From assembly GCF_019145195.1 (NCBI RefSeq), contig NZ_JAHSTW010000003.1, positions 124,001 to 188,000 on the forward strand: a stretch of DNA of 64,000 bases. The letters are read 5' to 3'. A model generated the notes under the pieces. That model made no database searches, was not told the origin of the DNA, and worked only from the letters and a program-made list of their open reading frames with translations. The DNA is from Pseudomonas siliginis (GTDB lineage: Bacteria; Pseudomonadota; Gammaproteobacteria; Pseudomonadales; Pseudomonadaceae). The position numbers and the translations under genes are program-made. Positions 53,434 through 61,993 of this stretch are shown here, piece after piece (within the stretch, counting starts at the first letter, position 1; every line of letters begins with the position of its first letter).

Positions 53434-54207
53434 ATGAAAACAATCAAATCGAAATTCGCCACCGTCGCCTTTGCCCTGGCCAGTACCTTCATGGCCGGCG
53501 CCAGCCACGCGCAGGATACAACGCCTTCGGTGGTGATCGTACACGGCGCCTTCGCTGACGGTTCCGACTGGGCCAAAGTGGTGCCACTGCTGCAAGCCAA
53601 AGGCGTGGCCGTGACCGTTGTGCAAAACCCGCTCACCTCACTGGCCGACGACGTTGCCGCCACGCGCCGCGCGCTGAACAACCAGCAGGGCAAAGTGGTG
53701 CTGGTCGGTCACTCGTGGGGCGGCACGGTGATCACCGAAGCCGGGAACGACCAGAAAGTCAGCGCGCTGGTGTATGTCGCCGCCTTCGCGCCAGACGCCG
53801 GGCAAACCAGTGGCGAACAGGGTAAAGGCGCGCCGACGCCGCCGGGCATCAGTCAGATCAAGGCTGACGGTAACGGCTTCCTCTATCTGACCCCCGAAGG
53901 CATGGCCAAGGACTTCGCCCAGGATCTGCCGGCCGCGCAAACCGCCGTCATGACCGCCACGCAAGGGCCGATCAAGGCCTCGGCTTTCGAAGATAAAACC
54001 ACCGTTTCGTCCTGGAAAACCAAACCGTCCTGGTACCTGCTCGCTACCGAAGACCGGATGATTCATCCCGACGTCCAGCGTGCTGCCGCCAAGCGTATCG
54101 GCGCGAGCCTTGAAGAGGTGCACGCCAGCCATGTCCCGCAGCAGTCGCAGCCGGCGCAAGTCGCGGCGGTGATTCTCAAAGCCGTGCACAGCGTTGCTGA
54201 ACAGTGA
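53434..54207 (+). CDS. Exported alpha/beta hydrolase
   Basis: 257 residues with a signal peptide (to about residue 27, GASHA). VIVHGAFADGSDW carries the oxyanion HG, and GHSWGG places the nucleophile Ser94; TEDRMIHPD and HASHVPQQSQP supply acid and histidine. It is an esterase/haloperoxidase-like hydrolase likely acting in the periplasm. AGGAG lies 8 bp before the start. It precedes a GMC oxidoreductase gene by 26 bp. Confidence 0.88.
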   Translation: MKTIKSKFATVAFALASTFMAGASHAQDTTPSVVIVHGAFADGSDWAKVVPLLQAKGVAVTVVQNPLTSLADDVAATRRALNNQQGKVVLVGHSWGGTVITEAGNDQKVSALVYVAAFAPDAGQTSGEQGKGAPTPPGISQIKADGNGFLYLTPEGMAKDFAQDLPAAQTAVMTATQGPIKASAFEDKTTVSSWKTKPSWYLLATEDRMIHPDVQRAAAKRIGASLEEVHASHVPQQSQPAQVAAVILKAVHSVAEQ

Positions 54208-54233
54208 TCGCGGCAGCGAAGGGGAGCGGGCGT

Positions 54234-55781
54234 ATGAACCGTCGGAGCGATCACGACTATGACTTCATTGTCTGTGGTGCCGGCACGTCGGGCTGCGTGG
54301 TCGCTGCGCGGCTTGCCGATGAGTCAGGCGCACGAGTTCTGCTGATTGAGGCCGGCGAAGACTATTCGGGCCCAGAGGTGACAGAACCGGCGCAATGGCC
54401 GCTGAACCTCGGCTCCACGCGCGACTGGGCATTCGAGGGCCAAGCCGATCCACGCTTGAACGGTCGACGGCTACCGTTGAGCATGGGCAAGGGGCTCGGC
54501 GGTGGATCGAGCATCAACGTGATGGTCTGGTCGCGCGGCCATCGCGCCGATTGGGAGCATTTCGCTGCCGAATCTGGCGACCCGGCCTGGGGCTACGCAT
54601 CGGTGCTCGATTACTACCGCAGGATCGAAAACTGGCAAGGCAGCCCGGACGCCACCCGGCGTGGTTCAGGTGGGCCGGTACATGTCGAGCAGCCGGCCAC
54701 ACCTCAACCCCTTGCGCTGGCAACGCTGGAGGCGGCCGGCGATCTGGGCATCCCCCGATTCGACAGTCCCAATGGCGAGATGATGGAAGGCGCAGGAGGG
54801 ATCGCTGTCACCGACTTGCGCATCAAACAGGGCAAGCGCGAGTCGGTTTACGACGCCTACATCCGGCCACGCTTGCACTGTCCGAACCTGACGGTGCTGA
54901 CCGGGGCGTTGGTGACCCGCGTGTTGCTGGTCGGCACCCGGGCCGTCGGTGTCGAAGTGTTGATCGCCGGCAAGCGGCGGCGCTTTCATGCCGCATCTGA
55001 AGTCATCCTGTCCATGGGCGCGGTGCAATCACCGAAAGTGCTCATGCAGTCGGGCATCGGTCCGGCGGATGAACTGCGAAAACACGGCATCGCACCGGTC
55101 GTTCATTTACCCGGTGTGGGCGAGAATTTGCAGGATCATCTGGCGTTTGCTTGCACGTGGGAATACCGACAACCCCAGGCGGTCGCTGGCAGCGGATGTG
55201 AAACCACCTTGTACTGGAAAAGCGACAGTCGCCTGGAAGCCCCGGACCTGTTGCAGTGCCAGTTGGCATTCGCGGTACCGTCTCCGCCAGAGGTCGCCAT
55301 ACAACCGCCGGAGCATGGTTGGACCATGTTCGCCGGGCTGGCCAGACCTGCCAGTCGCGGACGCTTGCGGTTGTCGGGTGCTGGGCCGCTGGATGCACCG
55401 ATCATTGAGCCGAACTCCCTGAGCGAGCCCGAGGACATGGCCGCAGCCCATGCGTCGATCGAACTGTGCCGCGCACTCGGCAACAGCCAGGCCTTCAATG
55501 GGCTGATCAAGCGCGAAGTCGTGCCCGGTCCCAGAGAGCGTCGCGCTATGGAACAGTTCATCCGCAATTCGGCGATGACCTACTGGCACCTGTCGTGCAC
55601 GGCAAAAATGGGCCGCGATGCGCTGTCGGTGGTTGACCACCAATTACGCGTGTACGGGATCGACGGGCTGCGCGTTGCAGATGCCTCGATCATGCCGCGC
55701 ATTACCGTTGGCAACACGATGGCGCCGTGTGTCGTTATTGGTGAGCGGGCGGCGGATATGCTTCTGGCTGCGTATCGGTGA
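54234..55781 (+). CDS. GMC-family FAD oxidoreductase
   Basis: 515 residues: FAD-binding DYDFIVCGAGTSGCVVAARL (GAGTSG at 15-20), LPLSMGKGLGGGSSINVMVW, and the C-terminal YWHLSCTAKMG (catalytic His near 455) with GNTMAPCVVIGERAADML (Asn near 500). It likely oxidises an alcohol to aldehyde. ATG 54234 has GGGAG 10 bp upstream; the GTG frame at 54204 overlaps the preceding gene. It forms an operon with the exported hydrolase, but itself has no export signal. Confidence 0.92.
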   Translation: MNRRSDHDYDFIVCGAGTSGCVVAARLADESGARVLLIEAGEDYSGPEVTEPAQWPLNLGSTRDWAFEGQADPRLNGRRLPLSMGKGLGGGSSINVMVWSRGHRADWEHFAAESGDPAWGYASVLDYYRRIENWQGSPDATRRGSGGPVHVEQPATPQPLALATLEAAGDLGIPRFDSPNGEMMEGAGGIAVTDLRIKQGKRESVYDAYIRPRLHCPNLTVLTGALVTRVLLVGTRAVGVEVLIAGKRRRFHAASEVILSMGAVQSPKVLMQSGIGPADELRKHGIAPVVHLPGVGENLQDHLAFACTWEYRQPQAVAGSGCETTLYWKSDSRLEAPDLLQCQLAFAVPSPPEVAIQPPEHGWTMFAGLARPASRGRLRLSGAGPLDAPIIEPNSLSEPEDMAAAHASIELCRALGNSQAFNGLIKREVVPGPRERRAMEQFIRNSAMTYWHLSCTAKMGRDALSVVDHQLRVYGIDGLRVADASIMPRITVGNTMAPCVVIGERAADMLLAAYR

Positions 55782-55879
55782 CGTTGGCGAACACAAGGCC
55801 GCATAGGTGATGGCCGTGCGGGCGGGGCGGCAAATCCCAGCCTGCCGTCCAGCTGGGTCGATGAGTCGAGTCAGTCGAT

Positions 55880-56293
55880 TCAATTCATCGGCACGGCGAA
55901 CACGGCACTGGCGCGCGCAACCGTTCGCTCACCGACGTGCAGACTGACGCCAGCAAACGCCAGTTGGCGGCCCTTTCTGGAGTGTTCAAGACGCACTTCG
56001 AGCCACTCGTTGATTTGCACCGCACCGAGATAATCCAGGGTCATGCTCGCGGTGATCAACGGCTGCGGCGGATCGCTGGAGAAGGCCATGGCGTAGCCCA
56101 TGCCCACGTCCGCTAGCGTCGCCAAAACACCACCATGCAAAGTGCCGCGACCATTGGCATGGCGGGAGTCGGTCAGCAAACCCAGTTCCAATTGCAGGCC
56201 GTGGCCTCTGGCGTAGATTGGGCCGAGCAGATCCAGCAACGGACTGCTGCGGGTCAATGGAGTGAAACCTTCGGGAATGGCCGTGGTGTTCAT
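55880..56293 (-). CDS. PaaI-family thioesterase (hotdog fold)
   Basis: 137 residues. The hotdog helix and active site are in GTLHGGVLATLADVGMGYAMAF, followed by ITASMTLDYLGAVQINEWLEVRLE. It should hydrolyse acyl- or aryl-CoA thioesters in the cytoplasm. ATG 56293 (MNTTAIPEGF) is used over a longer frame to 56356. It is divergent from a GNAT gene. Confidence 0.88.
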   Translation of the reverse strand: MNTTAIPEGFTPLTRSSPLLDLLGPIYARGHGLQLELGLLTDSRHANGRGTLHGGVLATLADVGMGYAMAFSSDPPQPLITASMTLDYLGAVQINEWLEVRLEHSRKGRQLAFAGVSLHVGERTVARASAVFAVPMN

Positions 56294-56425
56294 GATCCCA
56301 TCCTGATGCAGGTGGCTGACCTGTGTGATTGGGCGGGGAGTCGCAGGAGGGGGCAAGCACTATGTGGATGGGGAATTTGCTGCGATAAGTGCTGTACACG
56401 GAACTGACCAGCAAGGAGCTACGGG

Positions 56426-56881
56426 ATGGATATTCAAATTCACATTGCGAAAGATGCGGATGCATCGGCTATCAGTGAGACGATCATCAAGACGCTCTGT
56501 GAGAGCAATGCTCTCGACTATTCATCCGAAATCATTGATCGAGTAATTGAAAGCTTTTCGCCTTCGAAGATCCTTTGCTTGTTGGCTGAGCGTCAGGTTC
56601 TAGTCGCTACGCTCGACAGTCGAATCGTCGCAACGGCAAGTCTTGATCGAGACGTTGTTCGAAGCGTATTTGTCGACTCGAGCTTTCAAGGAAGGGGTAT
56701 TGGCAGACAGTTGATGGAACGCATTCAATCACTCGCCATCGATGCAGGTTTCAATCTGCTACGCGTTCCTTCCTCGGTTACCGCGGAAGGCTTCTATGCA
56801 TCGCTCGGCTTCAAGAAGATCAGAGATGAATTTCATCAGACAGAGCGCACGATCATCATGGCGAAGACGTTGAAACGATAG
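56426..56881 (+). CDS. GNAT-family N-acetyltransferase
   Basis: 151 residues: IHIAKDADASAISETI start, then VRSVFVDSSFQGRGIGRQLMERI, the acetyl-CoA-binding Q/RxxGxG/A loop, and FYASLGFKKI. It transfers an acetyl group to an unknown amine. The gene and its convergent neighbour are AT-richer than the surrounding genes, suggesting recent acquisition. AAGGAG lies about 8 bp before the start. Confidence 0.85.
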   Translation: MDIQIHIAKDADASAISETIIKTLCESNALDYSSEIIDRVIESFSPSKILCLLAERQVLVATLDSRIVATASLDRDVVRSVFVDSSFQGRGIGRQLMERIQSLAIDAGFNLLRVPSSVTAEGFYASLGFKKIRDEFHQTERTIIMAKTLKR

Positions 56882-56888
56882 CGTTCAC

Positions 56889-57518
56889 CTAACGTTTCAG
56901 CCTGCCGAATGTGGCATCCATCGCTGCTCGGTCATGGTCGAGCAGCCAGGCATAGTGTCGTTGATAAAGCTGCGAAAGCAGTTCGGTATTGGTCCCAACC
57001 ACGTCCATGCCTCGGTCGTCATAGGGAAAGACCATGACTCGCTTGGGCAGATTGAACAGGTAGACAGCACAGTTCGCACGCGGTTGGATAGCACCGAAGT
57101 CCTTGGCCAATGCGCACCAGAGTAATGCTTGAATGCTCGTGACAGACGCTTCGAAGGCGACGTTGACCCAATATTCCGGCTCTTGCTCACTGAACCATTC
57201 CTCGTTGTCTATTTCTTCGCTCCAGATGCACAGCGCTGATGGAGTATCGATTCCAGCAGATTGAAGGGCGCGAAGAGTGCTGCGGTGGGCGAATCGATTG
57301 CGACCGGAATGAATGCGCAGGCATGCGACAAACGATGCGTCCCCTTGGAAAATGTCGCCGCAGATGGTTATGGCTTTGCGCATAGCGGTCAGGAATTGCT
57401 CGATCATTCCGCCCGTTTCGGAGAGTTCGAAACGCAATCCTCCCGGCCAGGAATAGAAAAGCGGACGGGCGAATGCCTGGGGTCCAAATGCGTTATCGAT
57501 CTCAGCTCTCAGATTCAC
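56889..57518 (-). CDS. DUF3885 domain-containing protein
   Basis: 209 residues, soluble; LFYSWPGGLRFELSE near residue 20, then AMRKAITICGDIFQG, and CAVYLFNLPKRVMVFPYDDRGMDVVG near residue 150, in the order seen in DUF3885 proteins. The function is unknown. It is convergent with the GNAT gene (7-bp gap) and shares its lower GC content, so the two may have arrived together. Confidence 0.75.
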   Translation of the reverse strand: MNLRAEIDNAFGPQAFARPLFYSWPGGLRFELSETGGMIEQFLTAMRKAITICGDIFQGDASFVACLRIHSGRNRFAHRSTLRALQSAGIDTPSALCIWSEEIDNEEWFSEQEPEYWVNVAFEASVTSIQALLWCALAKDFGAIQPRANCAVYLFNLPKRVMVFPYDDRGMDVVGTNTELLSQLYQRHYAWLLDHDRAAMDATFGRLKR

Positions 57519-57565
57519 TTTCTTCCCTTCAATATGGATTTCTGTTGTTCAAGACGCGGGTGAAG

Positions 57566-58507
57566 TCAGTGCGAAGACACAAACGGCGAAGCAATCGACG
57601 GTGCCGGCAGCGCATAGGCCTGTTTCATCCACGCAACTTCCGCCAGGGGTGTGCGGCCGAAGAGGCGTTTGAAATCGCGGCTGAATTGCGAGGCGCTTTC
57701 GTAGCCGACCAGAAATGCAGTTTTTGCCGCAGTCAGGTCGTTGCGCAGCATCAACAATCGCGCCTGGTGCAGCCGCGTCGACTTCAGATACTGCATCGGC
57801 GAGGAATCGGTAACCTTGCGAAAGTGCAGGTGAAAATTCGGCACGCTCATCTGCGCTTCCTCGGCCAGGGTCTCTACGTCGAGATGCTGGTGATAACAGC
57901 TGTGGATCTTGTGGATGGCGCGGGTCACCTTGCCGAACTGGCCCTGTTGGGCGATGGCGGCGCGCAGGGTGCCGCCTTGTTCGCCGGTGAGGATGCGGTA
58001 GTAGATCTCGCGCAGCATCGCCGGGCCGAGGATTTGCGCGTCGGCATCGTCGCTCATCACTTCAAGAAAACGCAGGGTTGACCGGCGTAGCGGTTCGTCC
58101 AGAGGAGAGGCGTACATGCCCATCGGCTGCGCTGTAGGGAAATCCCACCGCTCATCCACTTGCTGAATCAGCTCGCCGGCCAGGGCGAAATCCAGACGCA
58201 CGTACACCGCGAGCATTGGCTCGGCTTCGCTGGCATCGGTTTCCATGGTGAAGGGTACCGGCACCGACACCACCAGATAATGCTGAGCGTCGTAGACGTA
58301 GACTTCATCGCCGAGATAACCGCGTTTACGCCCCTGACAAAGGATCACGATGCCCGGTTCGTACAACACCGGCGTGCGGGTCAGCGGTCGGTTGGAACGC
58401 AGGAAACGCACATCGTCCAGCGGGCTCAGGTTGTAACCTTCCAGCGGGGCGAGCCGGCTCATTAGCTGGACCATGCGCGCTATGATGGGGTCTTTCGGTT
58501 TCGGCAT
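57566..58507 (-). CDS. AraC-family regulator (YqhC-like N-terminal domain)
   Basis: 313 residues: an AraC_N-type domain in the first about 170 (GYNLSPLDDVRFLRSNRPLTRTPVLYEPGIVILCQG), two HTH units at the end (VETLAEEAQMSVPNFHLHFRKVT; TAAKTAFLVGYESASQFSRDFKRLFG). It follows the SDR gene by 18 bp in the same direction, so they are an operon and it likely controls it, similar to YqhC-yqhD-like aldehyde sensors. Confidence 0.88.
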   Translation of the reverse strand: MPKPKDPIIARMVQLMSRLAPLEGYNLSPLDDVRFLRSNRPLTRTPVLYEPGIVILCQGRKRGYLGDEVYVYDAQHYLVVSVPVPFTMETDASEAEPMLAVYVRLDFALAGELIQQVDERWDFPTAQPMGMYASPLDEPLRRSTLRFLEVMSDDADAQILGPAMLREIYYRILTGEQGGTLRAAIAQQGQFGKVTRAIHKIHSCYHQHLDVETLAEEAQMSVPNFHLHFRKVTDSSPMQYLKSTRLHQARLLMLRNDLTAAKTAFLVGYESASQFSRDFKRLFGRTPLAEVAWMKQAYALPAPSIASPFVSSH

Positions 58508-58525
58508 TGAGGTTCTCCGCGTTGC

Positions 58526-59350
58526 TCAGCCATCCGTCGAACGGCTAAGCGCTGCCCATTGCTCAATACTCTCCGCCGTCTGCTGCAACTTGTCACGCAC
58601 CAACGCCAGCGCATCACTGCCCAACAGCAGGTGCGCCGGCGGATCTGGACTGTCGATGATGGTCAGCATGGCCCGTGCAGCTTTCAGCGGATCGCCCAGC
58701 TGCTGGCCGCTTTTCTCCTCCCGGGCCTTGCGCACCGGATCGAAGCTTGCGTCGTAGTCACTGATACTACGCGGCGTGCGCTGCATCGAGCGGCCTGCCC
58801 AGTCGGTGCGAAATGACCCCGGCGCCACAGCGGTGACAAAAATATTGAAGGGCGCAAGCTCCTTGCTCAAGGTGTCGGAGATGCCCTCCAGAGCGAACTT
58901 GCTGCCGCAGTAATAGGCGATCCCGGGCATGGTGATATGGCCGCCCATCGAAGTGATATTGAGGATATGCCCCGCGCGGCGCTGGCGGAAATACGGGACG
59001 AAAGCCTTGGTCATCGCCACCGCGCCGAACACATTGACGTCGAATTGGCGGCGCATTTCCTCCAGCGATGACTCTTCGAAAATCCCCTCATGGCCATAAC
59101 CTGCGTTGTTGACCAGCACGTCCACCGGGCCGTGGCGATCCTCCACTGCCGCAACCACCCCATCGATGGCATCGAAATCGGTAACGTCCAGCAGCACCCC
59201 ATGCGCGCGCTCGGGCGACAGCGCTTCGAAGGCTGCCAGAGCGGACTCACTGCGCACTGTGCCGATAATCCTGTGACCTTGAGCGAGCGCTTCTTTGGCC
59301 AGCGCTTGGCCAAAGCCGCTGCTGACACCGGTGATGAAAAGGGTCTTCAT
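58526..59350 (-). CDS. SDR-family oxidoreductase
   Basis: 274 residues: TGVSSGFG near 7-14, NNAGYGHEG, ITSMGG and YYCGSK catalytic Tyr/Lys. The tail GDPLKAARAMLTIIDSPDPPAHLLLGSDAL is the feature of this SDR branch. It probably reduces an aldehyde or ketone with NADP(H). It is followed 18 bp later by the AraC regulator gene, and a terminator-like stem sits before it at 59483-59521. Confidence 0.9.
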   Translation of the reverse strand: MKTLFITGVSSGFGQALAKEALAQGHRIIGTVRSESALAAFEALSPERAHGVLLDVTDFDAIDGVVAAVEDRHGPVDVLVNNAGYGHEGIFEESSLEEMRRQFDVNVFGAVAMTKAFVPYFRQRRAGHILNITSMGGHITMPGIAYYCGSKFALEGISDTLSKELAPFNIFVTAVAPGSFRTDWAGRSMQRTPRSISDYDASFDPVRKAREEKSGQQLGDPLKAARAMLTIIDSPDPPAHLLLGSDALALVRDKLQQTAESIEQWAALSRSTDG

Positions 59351-59482
59351 GGATTTGTACTCCAGCAGGCGATTGGAGAGGCCATGCTAGGGCGGATAAC
59401 GCTGGCGGACGATGCCGAATCGGATCGGAGTATTGCCTGTTCCTATCAATAGAGTTTTCGATCAGGTCTTGCCTCAAAAGAC

Positions 59483-59521
59483 GGAAAAGTCCTGCAGGTT
59501 TCAAACCCGCAGGACTTTTCC
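59483..59521 (-). terminator. Terminator of the repeat-protein gene
   Basis: GGAAAAGTCCTGC (59483-59495) pairs with GCAGGACTTTTCC (59509-59521) as a 13-bp stem. On the minus strand, the T-rich arm gives the usual intrinsic terminator shape. It lies about 20 bp beyond the stop of the gene at 59540. Confidence 0.8.
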
Positions 59522-59539
59522 TGTCTCGGCAACACGCGC

Positions 59540-59872
59540 TTAAGCTGCGCGACGACCCGGTGTACGGTCCGATCCATCAGCGGCGAGGGCCTCACCCAAT
59601 GCGGTGCGGTCTGAGCCGTCGGCAGCGATGGCCTGGCCTTGTGGGGTCTTGTCATAGCCGTCTTCAACCAGGCCTTGTTCCTCGAGGCGGTTGCGGCCGT
59701 TTTCAGCCAGAGCCTGGCCCTGCGGCGTACGCTGCGAACCATCGGCAGCAACAGTCTGCTGTGGGTCGTTGACCTGGGTGAAGAAACGGTCTTCCTGATT
59801 GCTCGGTACGGCGAATGCGCTGGCGCTAAGGGCGAAGGTGGCGACGGCGATCAGTTGGCTTACAGTTTTCAT
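59540..59872 (-). CDS. Small secreted protein with 14-residue tandem repeats
   Basis: 110 residues with a signal peptide (to about residue 21, ASAFA) and a mature part made of five imperfect repeats of about 14 residues: DGSQRTPQGQALAE (44-57), NGRNRLEEQGLVE, DGYDKTPQGQAIAA, DGSDRTALGEALAA and a final DGSDRTPGRR. I do not recognise the family. The repeat could bind a metal, a polymer or a partner. ATG 59872 gives the best signal peptide; an ATG at 59890 adds six residues. It has its own terminator. Confidence 0.7.
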   Translation of the reverse strand: MKTVSQLIAVATFALSASAFAVPSNQEDRFFTQVNDPQQTVAADGSQRTPQGQALAENGRNRLEEQGLVEDGYDKTPQGQAIAADGSDRTALGEALAADGSDRTPGRRAA

Positions 59873-60044
59873 GGCGGTGACTCCGGTCAAATTTCGATTG
59901 AGGTCCGGGTCGTTCAGATCAGTCTCTGGTTAACCCGTTGCAGTGGTGTGTTCTGCATGGGTTCAGATTAGGGGGCAGGGCGGTGTCGGCGTTAGGCGGA
60001 TACTGTTGGCGATTTGCCTGATTCTGCTCGATGGAAAATAGCCA

Positions 60045-60075
60045 TTGACTTAGAGCGCGCTCAAACCTTTACGGT
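60045..60075 (+). promoter_or_regulatory. MerR-type promoter with 19-bp spacer and dyad; leaderless
   Basis: TTGACT (60045-60050) and TACGGT (60070-60075) are 19 bp apart, the over-long spacing of MerR-regulated promoters. The spacer holds the palindrome GAGCGCGCTC (60053-60062). Predicted transcription start is at or next to the ATG 60082, with no Shine-Dalgarno. Confidence 0.65.
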
Positions 60076-60081
60076 GATGAC

Positions 60082-60468
60082 ATGAATCCAGAACTGACAA
60101 TTTCACAGTTGGCCAAGCGCCTTGATCTGAGCGCTCACACGATCCGCTATTACGAGCGCATCGGGCTGTTCGACCCGGTTGGGCGCGGTGGCAATGGCCA
60201 CCGGGTATACGCCGAGAAGGATGTGCTGTGGGCCGAGTTTCTGCTCCGGCTGAAGGCGACCGGAATGCCGATCCAGCAAATGCTGCGGTATGCCGAATTG
60301 CGTCGATCAGGCGACTCGACCCTGGCAGAACGCCGCGAGCTTCTCGAGCAGCATCGCCGGGACGTGCAAGCGCAGATCAGCCAGTTGAGCCAGTCCCTGG
60401 AGGTTCTGGATAACAAGATTCAGATCTACCACCAACTCGAGCAAAAGGAGCATCACCATGATCCGTAA
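60082..60468 (+). CDS. MerR-family transcriptional regulator (cysteine-free)
   Basis: 128 residues: HTH ISQLAKRLDLSAHTIRYYERIGLF at about 7-30, wing GNGHRVYAEKDVLW, and a C-terminal coiled coil. It has no cysteine, so it is not a metal sensor and probably responds to aldehydes or other organics as in the AdhR/YfmP branch. It overlaps the next gene by 11 bp, so both are one operon under a MerR-type promoter at 60045-60075. Confidence 0.88.
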   Translation: MNPELTISQLAKRLDLSAHTIRYYERIGLFDPVGRGGNGHRVYAEKDVLWAEFLLRLKATGMPIQQMLRYAELRRSGDSTLAERRELLEQHRRDVQAQISQLSQSLEVLDNKIQIYHQLEQKEHHHDP

Positions 60469-60931
60469 ACTTCCCGGTCTCAATCGTTTGCTGTCCGCCA
60501 CATTGATTGGCGCAAGCGTGACCAGTGTCGCAGCGCCGGTGGAGATGACTGATCGTCGAGCGCGCGGAGAAGCCGCTCTGACGCAGATTACTGGCGGACC
60601 CGGCCAGGCAGTGGTTGATTCATTGAAGGATACTGCTCCAGAGCTTGCGGACTGGATTCTGAGTTTTGCCTATGGCGATGTTTTTGCCCGCCCCGGCCTC
60701 GACCACTGCACTCGTGAGCTGGCAACCGTTGCGGCACTGACCGCACTGGGCAATGCCCAGCCACAACTGAAAGTGCATATCGGCGGCGCCCTGAACGTCG
60801 GGTGCACACCGGAGGCGGTGGTCGATGTGATCTTGCAAATGACCGTATACGCAGGATTTCCCAGCGCCTTGAACGGTATAACGGCTGCGCGTGAAGTCTT
60901 TGCTGCTCGGGGGATCAGTGTTAAATCTTGA
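60458..60931 (+). CDS. Carboxymuconolactone decarboxylase-family protein with signal peptide
   Basis: 157 residues. The first about 25 residues look like an export signal (LLSATLIGASVTSVAAP), unusual for this cytoplasmic family. The rest is a CMD fold: TRELATVAALTALGNAQPQLKVHIGGALNVG. There is no AhpD-type CxxC pair, so it is nearer to PcaC-like proteins. It overlaps the MerR gene by 11 bp. A peroxide- or lactone-handling role in the periplasm is a guess. Confidence 0.8.
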   Translation: MIRKLPGLNRLLSATLIGASVTSVAAPVEMTDRRARGEAALTQITGGPGQAVVDSLKDTAPELADWILSFAYGDVFARPGLDHCTRELATVAALTALGNAQPQLKVHIGGALNVGCTPEAVVDVILQMTVYAGFPSALNGITAAREVFAARGISVKS

Positions 60932-60990
60932 GTGCGCTGGCCGCTGACCTTGCAACAGGACGGTGCAAGGCCAGATTTGATCGACCTGCC

Positions 60991-61992
60991 TTAACGCAAA
61001 TCCTCGGCCTGCATCGTCAGAATAATCTTCCCGACATTCTGCGAAGACTCCATCCGCCGATGGGCATCGGCTGCGCGGGACAGCGGGAAGGTGCTGTCCA
61101 CCACCGGTTCCAGACTCGCAGCGCCGGCGAAGCGTTTCAGCCAGTGGTCGCGAAAGCGCTGGATCATCGCGTGCTTCTCCGGCTGGGTGCGCGACTTCAT
61201 CACCGTGCCGATGATTTGCAGATGTCGGTAGAGGATGTGCTCCAGCTCCACGTCGACCTTGCCGCCGCCGCCAAGAATGCCGACCTGCACCAGGCGACCA
61301 CCGTGGGCCAGCGAGGCTATGTTGCGCGCGAAGTAGGGCGCGCCGATGAAATCAATGATCACATCGACGCCGCGCCCTTGGGTTTTGTCGGCGATGACTG
61401 CGGCGAAATCCTCGGTCTTGTAATCGATGGCCACGTCGGCGCCCAGGTGTTCGACGCGCGAAAGCTTGCTGCCTTCGGTGGTCGCGTACACCGTGGCGCC
61501 GGTGGCGTAGGCCAGTTGCACGGCAGCGGAGCCGACGCCACCGGCGGCGGCATGGATCAGCACTGAGTCGCCTGACTTGAGTCGGGCCAGGTGCAGCATC
61601 GCTTCGTGGGCGGTGACGAACACTTCGGGAATCGCCGCGGCGTGCACATAGTCGAGCTGCGCCGGAATCGGCATGGCCATGCGGTAGTCGATGCGCGCCA
61701 GTTCGGCGTAGGCGCCGCCGCCGACCACGCCCATCACCCGGTCGCCGACGGCGAATCCGCTGACCTCGCTGCCGGTCTCGAGCACTTCCCCGGCAATCTC
61801 CAGACCGATGATCAACGAGTCGCCGAAGTTCGCATGGCCGTAGCCGCCGGTTCGGTGGGTCAGGTCGGCACGGTTCACGCCGGCCGCATAGACCCGCACC
61901 AGCAGGTCGGTCGGGCGTACTTCAGGGTTGGGCGCTTCGCCGAGTTGCAGCACTTCTGCCGAACCGAATGCTTTCAGGTTGATGGCTTTCAT
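60991..61992 (-). CDS. Quinone oxidoreductase-type zinc-independent dehydrogenase
   Basis: 333 residues: GroES-like half with GLEIAGEVLETGSEVSGFAVGD, Rossmann half with HAAAGGVGSAAVQLAYATGATV, and the TED-like tail; no zinc cysteine cluster. It resembles the PIG3/QOR branch, NADPH-dependent. ATG 61992 (MKAINLK) is 1 bp after the stop of the decarboxylase-like gene, so it is the third gene of an ALDH-CMD-QOR operon. Confidence 0.9.
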   Translation of the reverse strand: MKAINLKAFGSAEVLQLGEAPNPEVRPTDLLVRVYAAGVNRADLTHRTGGYGHANFGDSLIIGLEIAGEVLETGSEVSGFAVGDRVMGVVGGGAYAELARIDYRMAMPIPAQLDYVHAAAIPEVFVTAHEAMLHLARLKSGDSVLIHAAAGGVGSAAVQLAYATGATVYATTEGSKLSRVEHLGADVAIDYKTEDFAAVIADKTQGRGVDVIIDFIGAPYFARNIASLAHGGRLVQVGILGGGGKVDVELEHILYRHLQIIGTVMKSRTQPEKHAMIQRFRDHWLKRFAGAASLEPVVDSTFPLSRAADAHRRMESSQNVGKIILTMQAEDLR

Positions 61993-61993
61993 C

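Noticed and set aside
49065..58507. Antiphage defence island
   Set aside because: Only ordinary regulators, reductases and a small GNAT/DUF3885 pair were found; no nuclease, helicase, reverse transcriptase, toxin pair or integrase is visible.
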